64,000 bases of DNA from Crossaster papposus (GCA_037893245.1 JBAIAA010000543.1:868001-932000); one strand, 5' to 3'. Positions 11,312 to 20,444 are shown, counted from the first letter of the stretch. The notes: a model not told the origin generated them from the letters alone. Translations and numbers: made by a program.

Positions 11312-12043
11312 TTATGCCTTGTGCATAACCTCCCTTAGACTATTCTTTGTTTTAACATCAGCAGCTGGGAGGTCTTGGACAATGTAGATGCCGAGCTTGG
11401 CCAAAGTAGATTTTGCCCGGAGTAGAACTGCTTGGCGTTCTGGTCTATAGATAAACTTTGACAGAATATGTCGTGGTTTGTTGCTAGGAGATCCCGATGG
11501 CCTTCCAGAGCGGTGGGCATTTTCGATCGAAGGTGTAAGGTCACATTTTTCAGATAAAATCTCATTAATCTTCTCATATGGGTAGGCAGGAGACTCATTT
11601 GGAGTTTCGGGAATTCCGCCGAATCGTAAGTTAAAGCTTCTTGAATAGCGCTCAAGACTGAGATTAGAAGCCTCTAGCTGAGCGATCTTCCCCTCAGCTT
11701 GATCCAGACGAGCTGCCGTCTTCTCAGTCTTAGATTGCAGATTTGTAGTTTCCTGTTGTAATTCCTCCATGACTTCAGAAGTATGGGAAACAGATTTTTC
11801 TATTTTTTTGTGGCGAGCCTCAATGGCATCCATCCTTTTCAGGAGAGACTGCTGGTTTGTAAGAACCTGGTCGAATTTATCTTGAATACCAGTTTTCAGA
11901 TCATGAAGCTCTCGGCGAAGTACTAACAATAATGTGTTGTCAGTGCTCGTGACACTTGTTTCATCACACGGGGTTGAAGCGCCATTTTGTGAACAGGTTG
12001 GTTCAGATGAAACCGCATGTTTTTTGTCCTTTCTTGGAGGCAT
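11312..12043 (-). CDS. LINE ORF1, coiled-coil RNA-binding protein
   Basis: 243 residues with an ATG start, MPPRKDKKHA. Residues about 35-130 form a heptad-rich coiled coil (LKRMDAIEARHKKIEKS, LDQAEGKIAQLEASNLSLE). Residues about 131-243 resemble the RRM plus C-terminal domain of L1/Tx1-type ORF1 proteins (NLRFGGIPE, then a basic RPERQAVLL region). Such proteins coat LINE RNA as trimers. The frame ends at HKA-stop, but RKPVFRNGHLFINGQKY follows in frame, so about 25 residues were lost to a nonsense change or indel. It lies upstream of ORF2 on the same strand. Confidence 0.8.
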   Translation of the reverse strand: MPPRKDKKHAVSSEPTCSQNGASTPCDETSVTSTDNTLLLVLRRELHDLKTGIQDKFDQVLTNQQSLLKRMDAIEARHKKIEKSVSHTSEVMEELQQETTNLQSKTEKTAARLDQAEGKIAQLEASNLSLERYSRSFNLRFGGIPETPNESPAYPYEKINEILSEKCDLTPSIENAHRSGRPSGSPSNKPRHILSKFIYRPERQAVLLRAKSTLAKLGIYIVQDLPAADVKTKNSLREVMHKA

Positions 12044-12223
12044 TTTGTCACAAGAAGTCAGTAATTGTGAGAAGCTTACCGTGAAAGTTCATCAGCTTGT
12101 AGGATGCCTGTTAAAATTGAAGATTAATGAGGATTTATTTGGTGAAAGTGTTGGTAACGGGATGGAACAACAAATAGCGTGTCTACTCCATGAAGGGCGC
12201 CCTCTCCTTGGCCTTGGACATGG

Positions 12224-12556
12224 TCAGCAGGCTGTCTCGAACGTAGTTGGCAAAGGCTGTTCGGGCTGTGATGGGCTGCTTCTGGGCTTTGGAGAGGTCC
12301 TTGAGGATGGTGCGTGACTCAGCAACTCTCTTCTGTAGGGACTCAAGGAGGGCGCCTTCCGGGTCCTGAGGTCACTTGCGTGAGGCTGAAGGGGGGATGA
12401 AGGGGTAGGGGTGAGCTCATCCAGGCCATTTTCCAGGTCAGCGCAGGCATTCTCGGCAGCATAAAGATATCTTGCAATGTGGAAATACCGCCGCTTATAG
12501 CCACTTGTCACGTGATAGGCGGCACGCTGGGCATGCGCTGTGAATACGCTACTCAT
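12224..12556 (-). pseudogene. Harbinger second gene, N-terminal part, cut off by the LINE
   Basis: A minus-strand frame. Its first half reads HVTSGYKRRYFHIARYLYAA and ENACADLENGLDEL, then Pro/Ser-rich. After a frameshift near 12360 another frame reads SLQKRVAESRTILKDLSKAQ and FANYVRDSLLTMSK, an amphipathic region. This stops at the LINE 5' end near 12204, and the same gene resumes at 7354 with KYKKTRSTTNRLL. It is the likely DNA-binding accessory protein of the Harbinger element; no domain is identified with certainty. Confidence 0.5.
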
Positions 12557-12810
12557 ACGCTACTAATATGCTATCCATACGCATAGTACGCTGGCCATAC
12601 GCAGCCCATACGCTGGTTATACGCTGACATACGCTGCTCATACGCTGGCAGACGCTGACATTTGCTGACATTCGCTGGTCATACGCATGCTATACACAGG
12701 CTATACGCTGGCCGTACGCTACTCATACGCTACAAATAGGTTCAATACGGTAAGTACACGCACAATTCTGTATTTTCAAGGGCTTGTTGTGCGTATGCAA
12801 AATATTTTTT
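12540..12810. repeat. CATACGCT-rich subterminal array
   Basis: At least fifteen copies of TACGCTGG/TACGCTAC-type words occur in 270 bp. The mirror-image AGCGTATG words lie near the left end (3780-4300) and in the three tandem copies. Clustered short words near the ends are typical of transposase or accessory-protein binding DNA in Harbinger elements. Confidence 0.7.
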
Positions 12811-12866
12811 GAATTTTAATACGCAAATCATACGCTGGTGCCATACGCAACAGTGCGACAGCGCCT
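12809..12866 (-). repeat. Harbinger right terminal inverted repeat
   Basis: Complement of the left end at 3760-3817. It is preceded by a run of CATACGCTGG-type words from about 12540. Confidence 0.8.
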
Positions 12867-12922
12867 TTAGTCGATGTTTACGCTAGGTTCCCACTGTTGT
12901 GCGATCCGTTACAAACGCCACG

Positions 12923-13187
12923 ATCCTAAAATTAAACGAGTCTAATTTATTAGGCGAAGTTTGATTGAGATTCTACCGATCCATTATGACGAACGAAAGA
13001 GATTACGTGAGATAGCGCTTACCAGCCAGCTACAATCATTCAAAAGGTTCGACAATGACGAAAAAGGGAGGTCATTATAACTTTAAGAAGAAAGGGTGGG
13101 CACGTAATCTCTTTTGTTTGTCATAATGGTTCGGTAGAATCTCAATCAAACTTCGCCTAATAAATTAGATTCGTTTAATTTTAGGAT
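12923..13187. repeat. Long hairpin with ~83-bp arms, likely DIRS terminal/complementary region
   Basis: The left arm from 12923 (ATCCTAAAATTAAACGAGTC...) pairs with the right arm ending at 13187 (...TCGTTTAATTTTAGGAT) over about 83 bases with few mismatches. The block ATTCTACC...CCATTATGACG occurs at 12972, inverted near 13112, and again directly at 13187-13210. Three related copies at the 3' end of a DIRS element suggest the right terminal repeat plus internal complementary region. An independent MITE is the alternative. Confidence 0.6.
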
Positions 13188-13393
13188 TCTACCTCACCAT
13201 TATGACGTCACTCCAGAGACCACGTGAGATGTTTAGAGCAAGAACATTTTGACTTGTTAAACATAAAGTAAGGACTCCCAAGAAAGGAGTACCAAGTGAA
13301 CAATACTTACGTCTGGTTCAACTATTTTAATGTAACTCATAGAAAATTAAACCTCCTTACTAACATAAGAAGTGAACATAGGTTACATGACAG

Positions 13394-13552
13394 TTACTTC
13401 TTGTTTATAATTGAAGTAGAAAATGCAGGGTTTTTAACTATAGGTTTATTATAAAACTTTGCGAATTCTTTTCGCCGGACCATCCTGCAGTCTTCAAGAT
13501 AACCTGTATTGGGACTCCTGCAGTTGCAGCTGCTGAAGTGGAGGCTGCTCGA
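13394..13552 (-). pseudogene. DIRS tyrosine recombinase, C-terminal part with catalytic Tyr
   Basis: On the minus strand the frame reads RAASTSAAATAGVPIQVILK then TAGWSG. After a frameshift near 13450 it reads FAKFYNKPIV, where the Tyr is the expected nucleophile. A TAA lies at 13394-13396. The Arg at the very start is the second half of the His-x-x-Arg box; the His is on the other side of the inserted element, at about 14690. Too short for the usual start; it continues from 14683. Confidence 0.75.
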
Positions 13553-13555
13553 TAA

Positions 13556-14682
13556 TGGCCCTGTCACACCAGAGCATTTTAGGCAAACGCGTGAGAAACG
13601 TGTTGTAATTTAGGCAACACGCTGGCAAACGCTGACCAACGCTAGGCCAGCGTTAGCAACACGCTGAGCGCGTTACTCACACGCTGGGACACGATGTCAC
13701 ATGCTGAGGAAAACATATTTTTTTCAACATACCTACAATTTCCAGCGTTTGCCAGCGTCTGGATGCACACGCTGGCGAACACGCTATACGATCGTTATCA
13801 ACCCGCTACTCACACGCTGGCGTACGCTGGCGTACGCGGGCGACACGCTGGTTATGGCCCTGTCACAACTGAACATTTTAGGCCAATGCATGAGTAGCGC
13901 GTTAAAAATAGTTGATACGCTGGCAATCGCTGAACTTTCACAGAAAAAGTCAAATGGAACCGTGATTTCAGCGTGTCCATAAAAGTTGATAACGGGTTCA
14001 TAGCGTATGCCAGTAGCGTGTGAGGAACGCGCTCAGCGTGTGAGGAACGCATCACTGATTTATAGTAAAAATACGACAGCGGGTCCCCAGCGTGTGAGTA
14101 GTGGGTTGGTCACGATCGTGTAGCGCGTTCGACGCGTGAGTAACGACCTTCATGCGCGCCGCCAGCATGTGCAGTCACACGCTGGCAAACGCTGAAAATT
14201 TTAGGTATGTTGAAAAATGTATTTTTGCCTGAGCGTGTGACAGCGTGTTTCAGCGTGTGGGTAACGCGCTCAGCGTGTTGCAAACGCTGGCCTAGCGTTG
14301 GTCAACGTTTAACCGCGTGTTACCGAAATTTCAACATGTTACTCACGCGTTGGCCTAAAACGTTCTGGTGTGACAGGGCCATTACTGTAGTAGCGCGTCG
14401 GCTTTTCACACAACTAATCATGTGGTCGTTGCAGTACGCTGGCGCACGTTGGAACGCGCTACTTACGCGCTGGGCAGTCGTTCATCAGTCGTCGAGCGCG
14501 TTACTAACGTGTTACTCACGCGCTGGTGAACGCTATGAACCCGTTATCAACGCGTTATGGACACGCTGAAATCACGGTTCCACTTGACTTTTTCTGTGGA
14601 AGTTCAGCGTTTGCCAACGTATCAACTATTTGTAACGCGCTACTCACGCGTTGACCTAAAACGTTCTGGTGTGACAGGGCCA
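13556..14682. mobile_element. Harbinger-type non-autonomous element (outer copy)
   Basis: The left end TGGCCCTGTCACACC and right end GGTGTGACAGGGCCA are flanked by direct TAA on both sides (13553-13555 and 14683-14685). Without the inner copy it is about 597 bp. It is filled with ACGCGTGAG/AACGCTGG-type words and has no coding capacity. It lies inside the DIRS recombinase gene. Confidence 0.8.
13855..14381. mobile_element. Same Harbinger-type family, inner copy in opposite orientation
   Basis: Ends TGGCCCTGTCAC and GTGACAGGGCCA, flanked by TTA on both sides (13852-13854 and 14382-14384); 527 bp. Its left subterminal sequence matches the complement of the outer right end, and its right matches the complement of the outer left end. 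It is therefore the same family inserted into itself in reverse. Confidence 0.8.
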
Positions 14683-15305
14683 TAACAGTGTGCTGTAAAT
14701 ACACTTGTGCCAATTCCTGCCGCCTTTAGCATATCTCTAATTCATCTGCTTATATTGTCTGTAGATAAAGCCTTAAACGGCTTTTGACAACTTACAAACA
14801 AACGTTTCTCATCACCACGAACATTCTTTGTTCGTTTTAAATATTCTGATAAATTGGTAACAACGCAAAGATCAGGATTTTATGATAGAATGGGTAAAAC
14901 AAAATCGGCTTGATGTACTCCTGGTCTACTTTGTTTTAATAAATTTCCCGCTGTAATACGACACTCTGTGTCAGATATTGATATATCATCAATGCATATG
15001 AGGTGCAGTGTTTGGGTTCGTTGGGCTGTAACTAGAGCCAACAACGTAACTACTTTCTTACTGAGCACCTTTAAAGAAAGTTCATTTGTATTACCTAACG
15101 ACTTCAGGAAATTAAACAAAATACCAACATCCCATATAGTTTTATATCTTGGGAACGATAGTCTAGAATTAAAAACTCCCTTCATAAATCTTGTGGTCAG
15201 GACATGACTACCAAAAGTAACACCATCCATGGGCAAAGTAATTGGCAAAGTAATTGACGAAATTGCCGACCTGGCACAGTTAATGGAACTATAACTGAGT
15301 CCTTC
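14683..15305 (-). pseudogene. DIRS tyrosine recombinase, central part with catalytic Arg and His
   Basis: Minus strand. RFMKGVFNSRLSFPRY and LKSLGNTNELSLKVL are followed by TAQRTQTLHL, whose Arg is the first catalytic residue of the family. Past a stop near 14880 the similarity resumes in another frame (KNVRGDEKRLFVSCQKPFKA) and runs to VFTAHC at about 14690, where the His starts the His-x-x-Arg box. The insertion at 14682 cuts the gene there. The enzyme would recombine circular DIRS cDNA into the genome. Confidence 0.8.
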
Positions 15306-15306
15306 A

Positions 15307-15513
15307 TCAAATAATTATGTTAAAAATTGTAACGCAATGCCTATATTTGGCTTGATAGGGTTTGTGCTGCATGTGTCTGCAGCAAAACGATTCCCATCTT
15401 CTGATATACGAAGCATACTGTTTTTGTGTGGAGTTTCTCCACGAAGCCACAATTATTTCAGTTGTCCGAACTGAGATACCTGTTCTTGCAAGTCGCTCCC
15501 GGATACATGGCAT
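15307..15513 (-). pseudogene. DIRS tyrosine recombinase, N-terminal SAM-like part
   Basis: 68 residues: RERLARTGISVRTTEIIVAS then WRNSTQKQYASYIRRWESFC. This is the core-binding start of DIRS-type recombinases. It loses frame near 15310, just before the central part. It overlaps the end of the RNase H frame, as is usual for adjacent DIRS genes. Confidence 0.75.
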
Positions 15514-16400
15514 GCCAGTAGTGACAGCTTCGATTGAAGTGGGTGCACCGCTGATATATTCTGCGGTAGCTGTAATGGGTGCAGAGATGCCGAGATGAGT
15601 ATTGGCTCTGCTTTCAGCATATGTATCAATTTCGGATACCAGAACTGGGTTGGCCAGTTTGGAACAACCAGAAGTCCCTCTGCCTTGTCGTTGTGTATAT
15701 TTTGAAGAACTCTGCTGATAAGGCTAAAAGGTGGGAAAGCATAAAAACTGTAATTGTTCCAAGACAACGTGAATGCATCTATCTCTCATCTATCTCCTCT
15801 GGGTCATGTTTCCACGACACATACGGCTTGACCTGATAGTTTAATCTAGAAGCAAATAGATCAATATTCGGTTCTATAAACCTAGCACTTATTTGGCCAA
15901 AAATGTGTGGCTTAAGCATCCATTACCCATCGACATTCTTTCTTCTTGATTCAATGTCTGCCATTACGTTTTGTTTGCCTGGAATGTGAGCTGCACTATT
16001 AAAGCCAAATATTGTTGGCTTTAGCCCATTGCCACACCTGTCGTGTGACTCTGTCACACTCTATCGATTGTATTCCATCCACATGATCCCAGCTAACAGA
16101 CTGCAGTGATTCCACTTAGATTCAAGAGGTGCGCCAAGGAAATTGATTTCTGAGCACATTTTGCAGCCATGCCCTGTGGTCTAAGCACTGCGTTGAGGAT
16201 AACAAAGTCTGTCCCTAACATAAGCCAACAAACGGACATAGTTATTTCTGTGTACCAGCCATCCTCTACGAATTACTCTCTTTTCTTGGTCACTCATTAC
16301 AAAGCGACCCCTTGCAACTGCTCTGTCTGCCATCGTGGCGATACACTCAAAGTTATCTGGCTTGTGAAAGATTAAAAGGAATAGACGCGGTGAAAACCAT
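15453..16400 (-). pseudogene. DIRS RNase H region
   Basis: Minus strand, in several frames. Around 16160-16210 a frame contains TDFVILNAVLRPQG. Around 15950-15990 it reads HIPGKQNVMADIESR, a strongly conserved RNase H C-terminal block of DIRS elements. Near 15830-15900 it reads NIDLFASRLNYQVKPYVSW, and at 15453-15767 FYAFPPFSLISRVLQ with LLVVPNWPTQFWYPKL. Stops and indels (for example near 15785) break it. The upstream RT is missing or unrecognisable. Confidence 0.75.
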
Positions 16401-16599
16401 TTCCAGTGATAACAATGATGAAGCTATCCTACCGTACACTATCACAAGGGTATTATTATGGACATTTCCAGGTGGCTAGCGAGAGTTGGGGGCCTCTCTA
16501 TCTTTATTTTCTTCTTTTGTCTCATTATGGTAATTGCCAAGCGCTCCTACTTGTCAAAGGCTGGACCATCACTGGCCAATTGCATACTCGGATACGCTA

Positions 16600-17275
16600 C
16601 CGATAGCTAATAATTATTCATTACAGTGATTTTGGAAGGATACGTAGTTCTGTAGGTCATTTACGTATCCGTCCGTAATAGTTTTGCAATCGCCCTAGTA
16701 CGCCGGATAGTTTTGGGCAAGCACAAAACTACGCAGCGTACGCTGTTACACAGGTCATAAGTTATAAATACGCAGCGCATCGGTCCCGCATTGGTCGAGC
16801 GCGGTACAAATACGCTATGTGTTCGTGGGGGATAAGCGGTTCATACGCGGTAATACGCTGATGTTCACGCTATGGAATCTGCACTGGTACTGACAACAGC
16901 GGGAAGCCGCCGCCTTTTTATAACGCGTGGCGAGCGGCGGACATGCGACGGAAATACGCTCGGCATTCGTCGGAAGTGCGTCAGGCATGCGGTCGGGATA
17001 AGTAGGGTGCGTCTGGAATACGCTCGGCATGCGCACTGCATACGCAGCTATTCGCAGCAGTAAAATAGTGTTGCGCACTGCATACGCAACTCATACGCAC
17101 CTCATACGCCATGGATGCGCTGAATTCGTTACTTATACGCTAGGTGTGCGTCGCATATAAGTCAAAGTAATCGAAACATTTTAAAATTTTGAGCGTACGG
17201 CTGCGTATTGACATTTTTTAATAAGGAACTCATAAGTACTTGATATACGCAAAGGTGTGACAGGGCCTTTAATGC
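16600..17275. mobile_element. Decayed Harbinger-type element, right end only
   Basis: ATACGC/GCGTA words run from about 16590 to 17240. The segment ends CAAAGGTGTGACAGGGCC at about 17270, a Harbinger terminal sequence, followed by TTTAATG. No matching left end (GGCCCTGTCACACCTTTG) is visible upstream. A block at about 16660-16705 (TACGTATCCGTCCGTA...) recurs at 37335-37375. Confidence 0.55.
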
Positions 17276-18534
17276 CGCATCGCTGCTACGTCATGGAATT
17301 CTCCGTTCGATCGTGTACAACATATGTTTTTTTGCCCTATCAGATACAGGGCTGTGCCATTCTTATATTGTAGGTTGGATATTGCTATTGGTATTCCTAT
17401 GTACTATAATTATGTATTTATGTTGCATCTCATATTTCATTTTTGAATTATGATATTATCTATTTCATATACGTTCCATTATTTGTGAACTATATTTATG
17501 TACTATATTGGTATTATACATGCAACTTATGCATATCAATTATTATAATATACACAACATACATCCCGTTGTTACATTCGTTTATTTTAATACCCTACTG
17601 CGTACTGTAAAAATCACATTAAAAACCCATACATACGAAATGGTACTCTCTTTTATTTATTTATTTGCATTTACGCGAGCCCCTCACACCCGTAACACCC
17701 CCACAGCAAATGGTAGATTCCCGTTCCTTATTTTATGCTAATGAGGGTCACGTGGGGGCAAATGCTGCATTATGATTGGCTGGGTGCCCGTCAAATTTGG
17801 ACGAAATCGACAGGTTAGACGTACTTCAATACTGAGGAGGCACCTGAAGCACCACTCTCGGCGGCACCGGAAGCACCAACGACACCACACGCTCAAAGGG
17901 AGAGGGAGGGAGGGAGGGAGGGAGGGAGGGTGCACCACTGGCATCACTAGCATCCACCTTCGGAGGGTGTACCACCAAGCGTGATCCAAACAGCTTCTAT
18001 ATACTACTAGAATGACTCAAAATGGGTTGTTCAAATCCTAGCTGTTGAATGTTTAGCTCAGTACGAATGTTACCATTTTCGAGAAAACATTATTTGTTTA
18101 AGCCATGAGCGAAGTTGTTACTTTTAGTGGATAAAGCCAATATAGAATGTAATGTATCATCTTTCAAACATTTGAAATATAGGGAATGTCTCAGTATTTT
18201 TGTAAAGGTGTTGTGCTATGTGAGAAAGTTAAAATACGTAATACCCTTGGAATTACTTATATCTTTGCAGTTTACTATCTTTTAAATACTGTCAATTTCC
18301 AAATTATGTACAAGTAATAATATTGCGTGAGGGTACCAGAACTGATATATTTGTGACATCAGCGAAATAGAGCATGTTTGCGAAGTGAAAATGTTTGAGG
18401 CCTGCCAAAAAAAAGAAGGTATTTCGCGTTGCAAAACAAATCAATTGTATTAACTCTTTCCTTACGAAAAGTAAGTTGTTATAGAATATAACGAATCCCC
18501 CCCAAGACATTTGTAAAACATTGTTGTTCTACAG
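17276..18534. other. A/T-rich non-coding DNA, probable intron or 5' flank of the nicotinamidase gene
   Basis: No domain-bearing frame. It has a (GGGA)n microsatellite at about 17897-17930. I looked for the missing upstream nicotinamidase exons (catalytic Asp, metal-binding His residues) and did not find them. Confidence 0.5.
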
Positions 18535-18846
18535 ATAGCAGAAAACCATCTGATTCACCCGAAGGGTACTGATCCTAAAATAGAGAGCTATTCCATATTT
18601 AAGGATGAAAACAAGCGCCTCAACACGGCATTAATGTCTGACATGACGAAGCGAGACATCACCGACGTTTACGTCTGTGGTGTGGCTTACGACTTCTGCG
18701 TAGGCAAGACAGCTCTGGATGCTCAGAGTCTGGGTTTTCGGACGATAGTGATTGAGGATGCTATCAGAGGCTCTGATTTAGAGAAGATCGCCGATATGAA
18801 ACAGGAATTGCTACAAGCTGGTTGCGTCTTAGGCAAAGCACACGAG
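18535..18846 (+). CDS. Nicotinamidase, internal exon with catalytic Lys and Cys
   Basis: The exon is bounded by ...TTCTACAG upstream and GTACGG downstream and is open in phase 0 for 104 codons. It reads HPKGTDPKIESYSIF (the Lys of the amidase triad), then VYVCGVAYDFCVGKTALDAQ, where the Cys of DFCV is the nucleophile, then FRTIVIEDAIRGSDLEKI. This matches animal nicotinamidases (Drosophila Naam, C. elegans PNC-1), cysteine hydrolases that turn nicotinamide into nicotinic acid for NAD+ salvage. The catalytic Asp and metal ligands belong to upstream exons not seen here. I chose the splice sites over the internal ATG at 18634 because the conserved Lys block lies upstream of that ATG. The downstream exon joins in frame. 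Confidence 0.85.
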
Positions 18847-19132
18847 GTACGGTATCACAACCACCCCCACCCAAACTCGATAATCGAGTTGTCTGGTGTA
18901 TATTCCCATATTTATCAATGGGTTTCTTTGTCGAATAAAATAAACCTTTCTCATTTAGACTGCCATTTGCCTACGATATAGACAGCGCGGGCCCTTATAC
19001 ATCTTATTTTGCAGCGACTTCAGTGCATTGATTTCCCGTTTCAATACATGCCTGGTTGTTTCTTTCTCTTTTACAATTTTTTGGAAATACTCCCAGATGA
19101 TTTTAACAGTGAATATCTTATCTTTTAAACAG
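18847..19132 (+). other. Nicotinamidase intron, 286 bp
   Basis: GT...AG intron. The donor GAG/GTACGG and acceptor TTTTAAACAG/GTT leave both exons in phase 0. It contains in-frame stops and AATAAAATAAA near 18936. Confidence 0.75.
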
Positions 19133-19324
19133 GTTGACGCGATGCTTTGTAAGCAGACCAGACATCCACAGTTGGGCTTGGTAGCAGCGCGTAACTCGGC
19201 CCAATGTAGAATGAAGCAGTCAGAACATCAAGCTGGAGTCAGAAAACAAAACAAAAACCCTGACATACATTTAAACATCATTGGTGCCTTACACGAAGAG
19301 GACCATGAACTCATCACATATTGA
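19133..19324 (+). CDS. Nicotinamidase, terminal exon
   Basis: Starts at GTT after the acceptor, in phase with the previous exon, and runs 63 codons to TGA at 19322-19324. VDAMLCKQTRHPQLGLVAAR aligns with the C-terminal region of insect nicotinamidase after the last beta strand. The remaining about 40 residues are polar and unlike the family, as expected for a variable tail. A candidate AATAAA lies at 19570-19575, 246 bp past the stop. Confidence 0.75.
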   Translation, partial: VDAMLCKQTRHPQLGLVAARNSAQCRMKQSEHQAGVRKQNKNPDIHLNIIGALHEEDHELITY

Positions 19325-20130
19325 TTGACGTCTGGTTTTTAGAACTTTTCAATAGTTTGCGGATATATATATAGCGTAAACCCTAAATTGATAATGAACC
19401 ATTTTTGGAACAATAACCCCAGTGGCGGCGCCAACCATAACAATTTCCGTCCGTGAGAAAGATTGGGGGTGGGGTGTATAGGTATGGACACCATTTGACG
19501 CTTGGGGCGCTATTCCTTATAATTATGTATGAACAGGTGGTCGTTTTTTAGGGCCGTTTCCAATAAGGGAATAAATATGTGCCGACTGGTCTAAAACAAG
19601 TATTTTAAGGCCCCCAAAAAACAACAATCGTGCGTATGTATTAGCCGCCAATCGCGGTCATAAGACAAAAGAACTGGGTACGTCCACGATTGACAAAACG
19701 TCCACGATTCAAAATCGTGTACAAATTCTATGGAGGTCATCCGAAAACGTTTGTGTATAAACAAAAGAAGGGAAGACGGTCGGACAATGCCCCGTCCACG
19801 ATTGGCGGTGTTTACCAACCTTCGTGTTCTGGTTGGCGCGCGCGTCGATTTAAACCATGCGCGTCAATCTTGTTTTTTTCTTCCACAATAGTTTAAAAAA
19901 ATCATCACCAGTTTTGTAGGATTTTTCAGGATTAAGGTTACATGGAGTTTTAACACTTTAGAACTGCAGACATTTGGCAGGAATCAGGTTATGTGTACGA
20001 AAAATATAACAGGGAGTTAGGTTTAAGGATTAACTCATCTTACCTTTGGTTGTTTATAGGGGCATCGTCAACCATCCCCACAGAATGAAAAATGCAAGTT
20101 TGTGTAAAACAGGATGTGTGAGGAATTGTA
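19325..20130. other. 3' flank of the nicotinamidase gene, no further gene seen
   Basis: Non-coding. A block at 19827-19910 (TTCTGGTTGGCGCGCGCG...) recurs in the same orientation at 23411-23500, so at least part is a dispersed repeat. Confidence 0.5.
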
Positions 20131-20133
20131 TTA

Positions 20134-20441
20134 ACCAGTTCGCGCTATGATTTTTTTTTTTTATTGACCAGGTGCGGGGTGGTTTTTTCATGAACTGGTT
20201 AACCATATCAGTTTGCGCCGGGATTATTGTAACATCACTAACCGAGGCGCAAGATTATTTTTAACGAAACTCAATCTGAGGCGGGTTCAGGCCGATAGTA
20301 TCGGGAAGCACACCCGTGCATTTCCGGCCTTGCTCGCTGTTGAAAGACATTTCCGGTCTTGCCCTTGACGTGTTTATGCGTCATCCGTTTTGAATGTTTG
20401 AAAAACTTTGCGTGTATATACGTCCTCCCGTGCGAACTGGT
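20134..20441. mobile_element. Short Harbinger-type MITE (308 bp)
   Basis: Left end ACCAGTTCGCGC and right end GTGCGAACTGGT are inverted repeats (11 of 12). They are flanked by TTA at 20131-20133 and 20442-20444, the trinucleotide target of PIF/Harbinger. An additional internal GAACTGGTTAA occurs near 20194. No coding capacity. Confidence 0.6.
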
Positions 20442-20444
20442 TTA

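Larger units (their letters stand above)
7340..12204 (-). mobile_element. LINE of the CR1/Jockey superclade, near full length, frameshifted
   Basis: A minus-strand non-LTR retrotransposon of about 4.9 kb. It has a 5' leader (about 12044-12204), an ORF1 with coiled coil and RNA-binding region (11312-12043), and a spacer of about 400 bp. A split ORF2 follows, with PHD finger, AP-type endonuclease and RT (7633-10905). The 3' untranslated region has AAATAAA near 7360 and ends in (ATG)n. It interrupts the second gene of the surrounding Harbinger element. Short GCCAAG/GTACAAG sequences flank it, so a target duplication is possible but not clear. Confidence 0.85.
3760..12866 (+). mobile_element. PIF/Harbinger-like DNA transposon, internally rearranged and interrupted by a LINE
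   Basis: The ends form inverted repeats of about 58 bp. The left end begins AGGCGCTGTCACACTG, and the complement of the right end (to 12866) reads AGGCGCTGTCGCACTG. Both continue through a GCGTATGGCACCAGCG block. Flanking trinucleotides are TAA on the left and TTA on the right. These fit the family TWA target but do not match each other, so the two ends may come from different insertions. The subterminal DNA is packed with CATACGCT/AGCGTATG words. Inside are a defective transposase on the plus strand, a second gene on the minus strand (the usual divergent arrangement of this superfamily) and a LINE inserted in that second gene. Confidence 0.75.
12923..16400 (-). mobile_element. Decayed DIRS-like tyrosine-recombinase retrotransposon, 5' truncated
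   Basis: On the minus strand from 16400 downward the order is RNase H region, tyrosine recombinase, then a palindromic terminal region. This is the 3' part of a DIRS1-group element. No RT is visible upstream. The recombinase gene is split by a Harbinger-type insertion (13556-14682). The terminal hairpin (12923-13187) and a third related block (13186-13240) fit the terminal repeat plus internal complementary region of this group. Confidence 0.75.

Noticed and set aside
18634-18981. Nicotinamidase as a single-exon frame starting at ATG 18634 and ending at 18981
   Set aside because: The conserved Lys block lies upstream of that ATG and the last 45 codons do not resemble the family. The GT at 18847 and AG at 19131 give a better, in-phase gene model.
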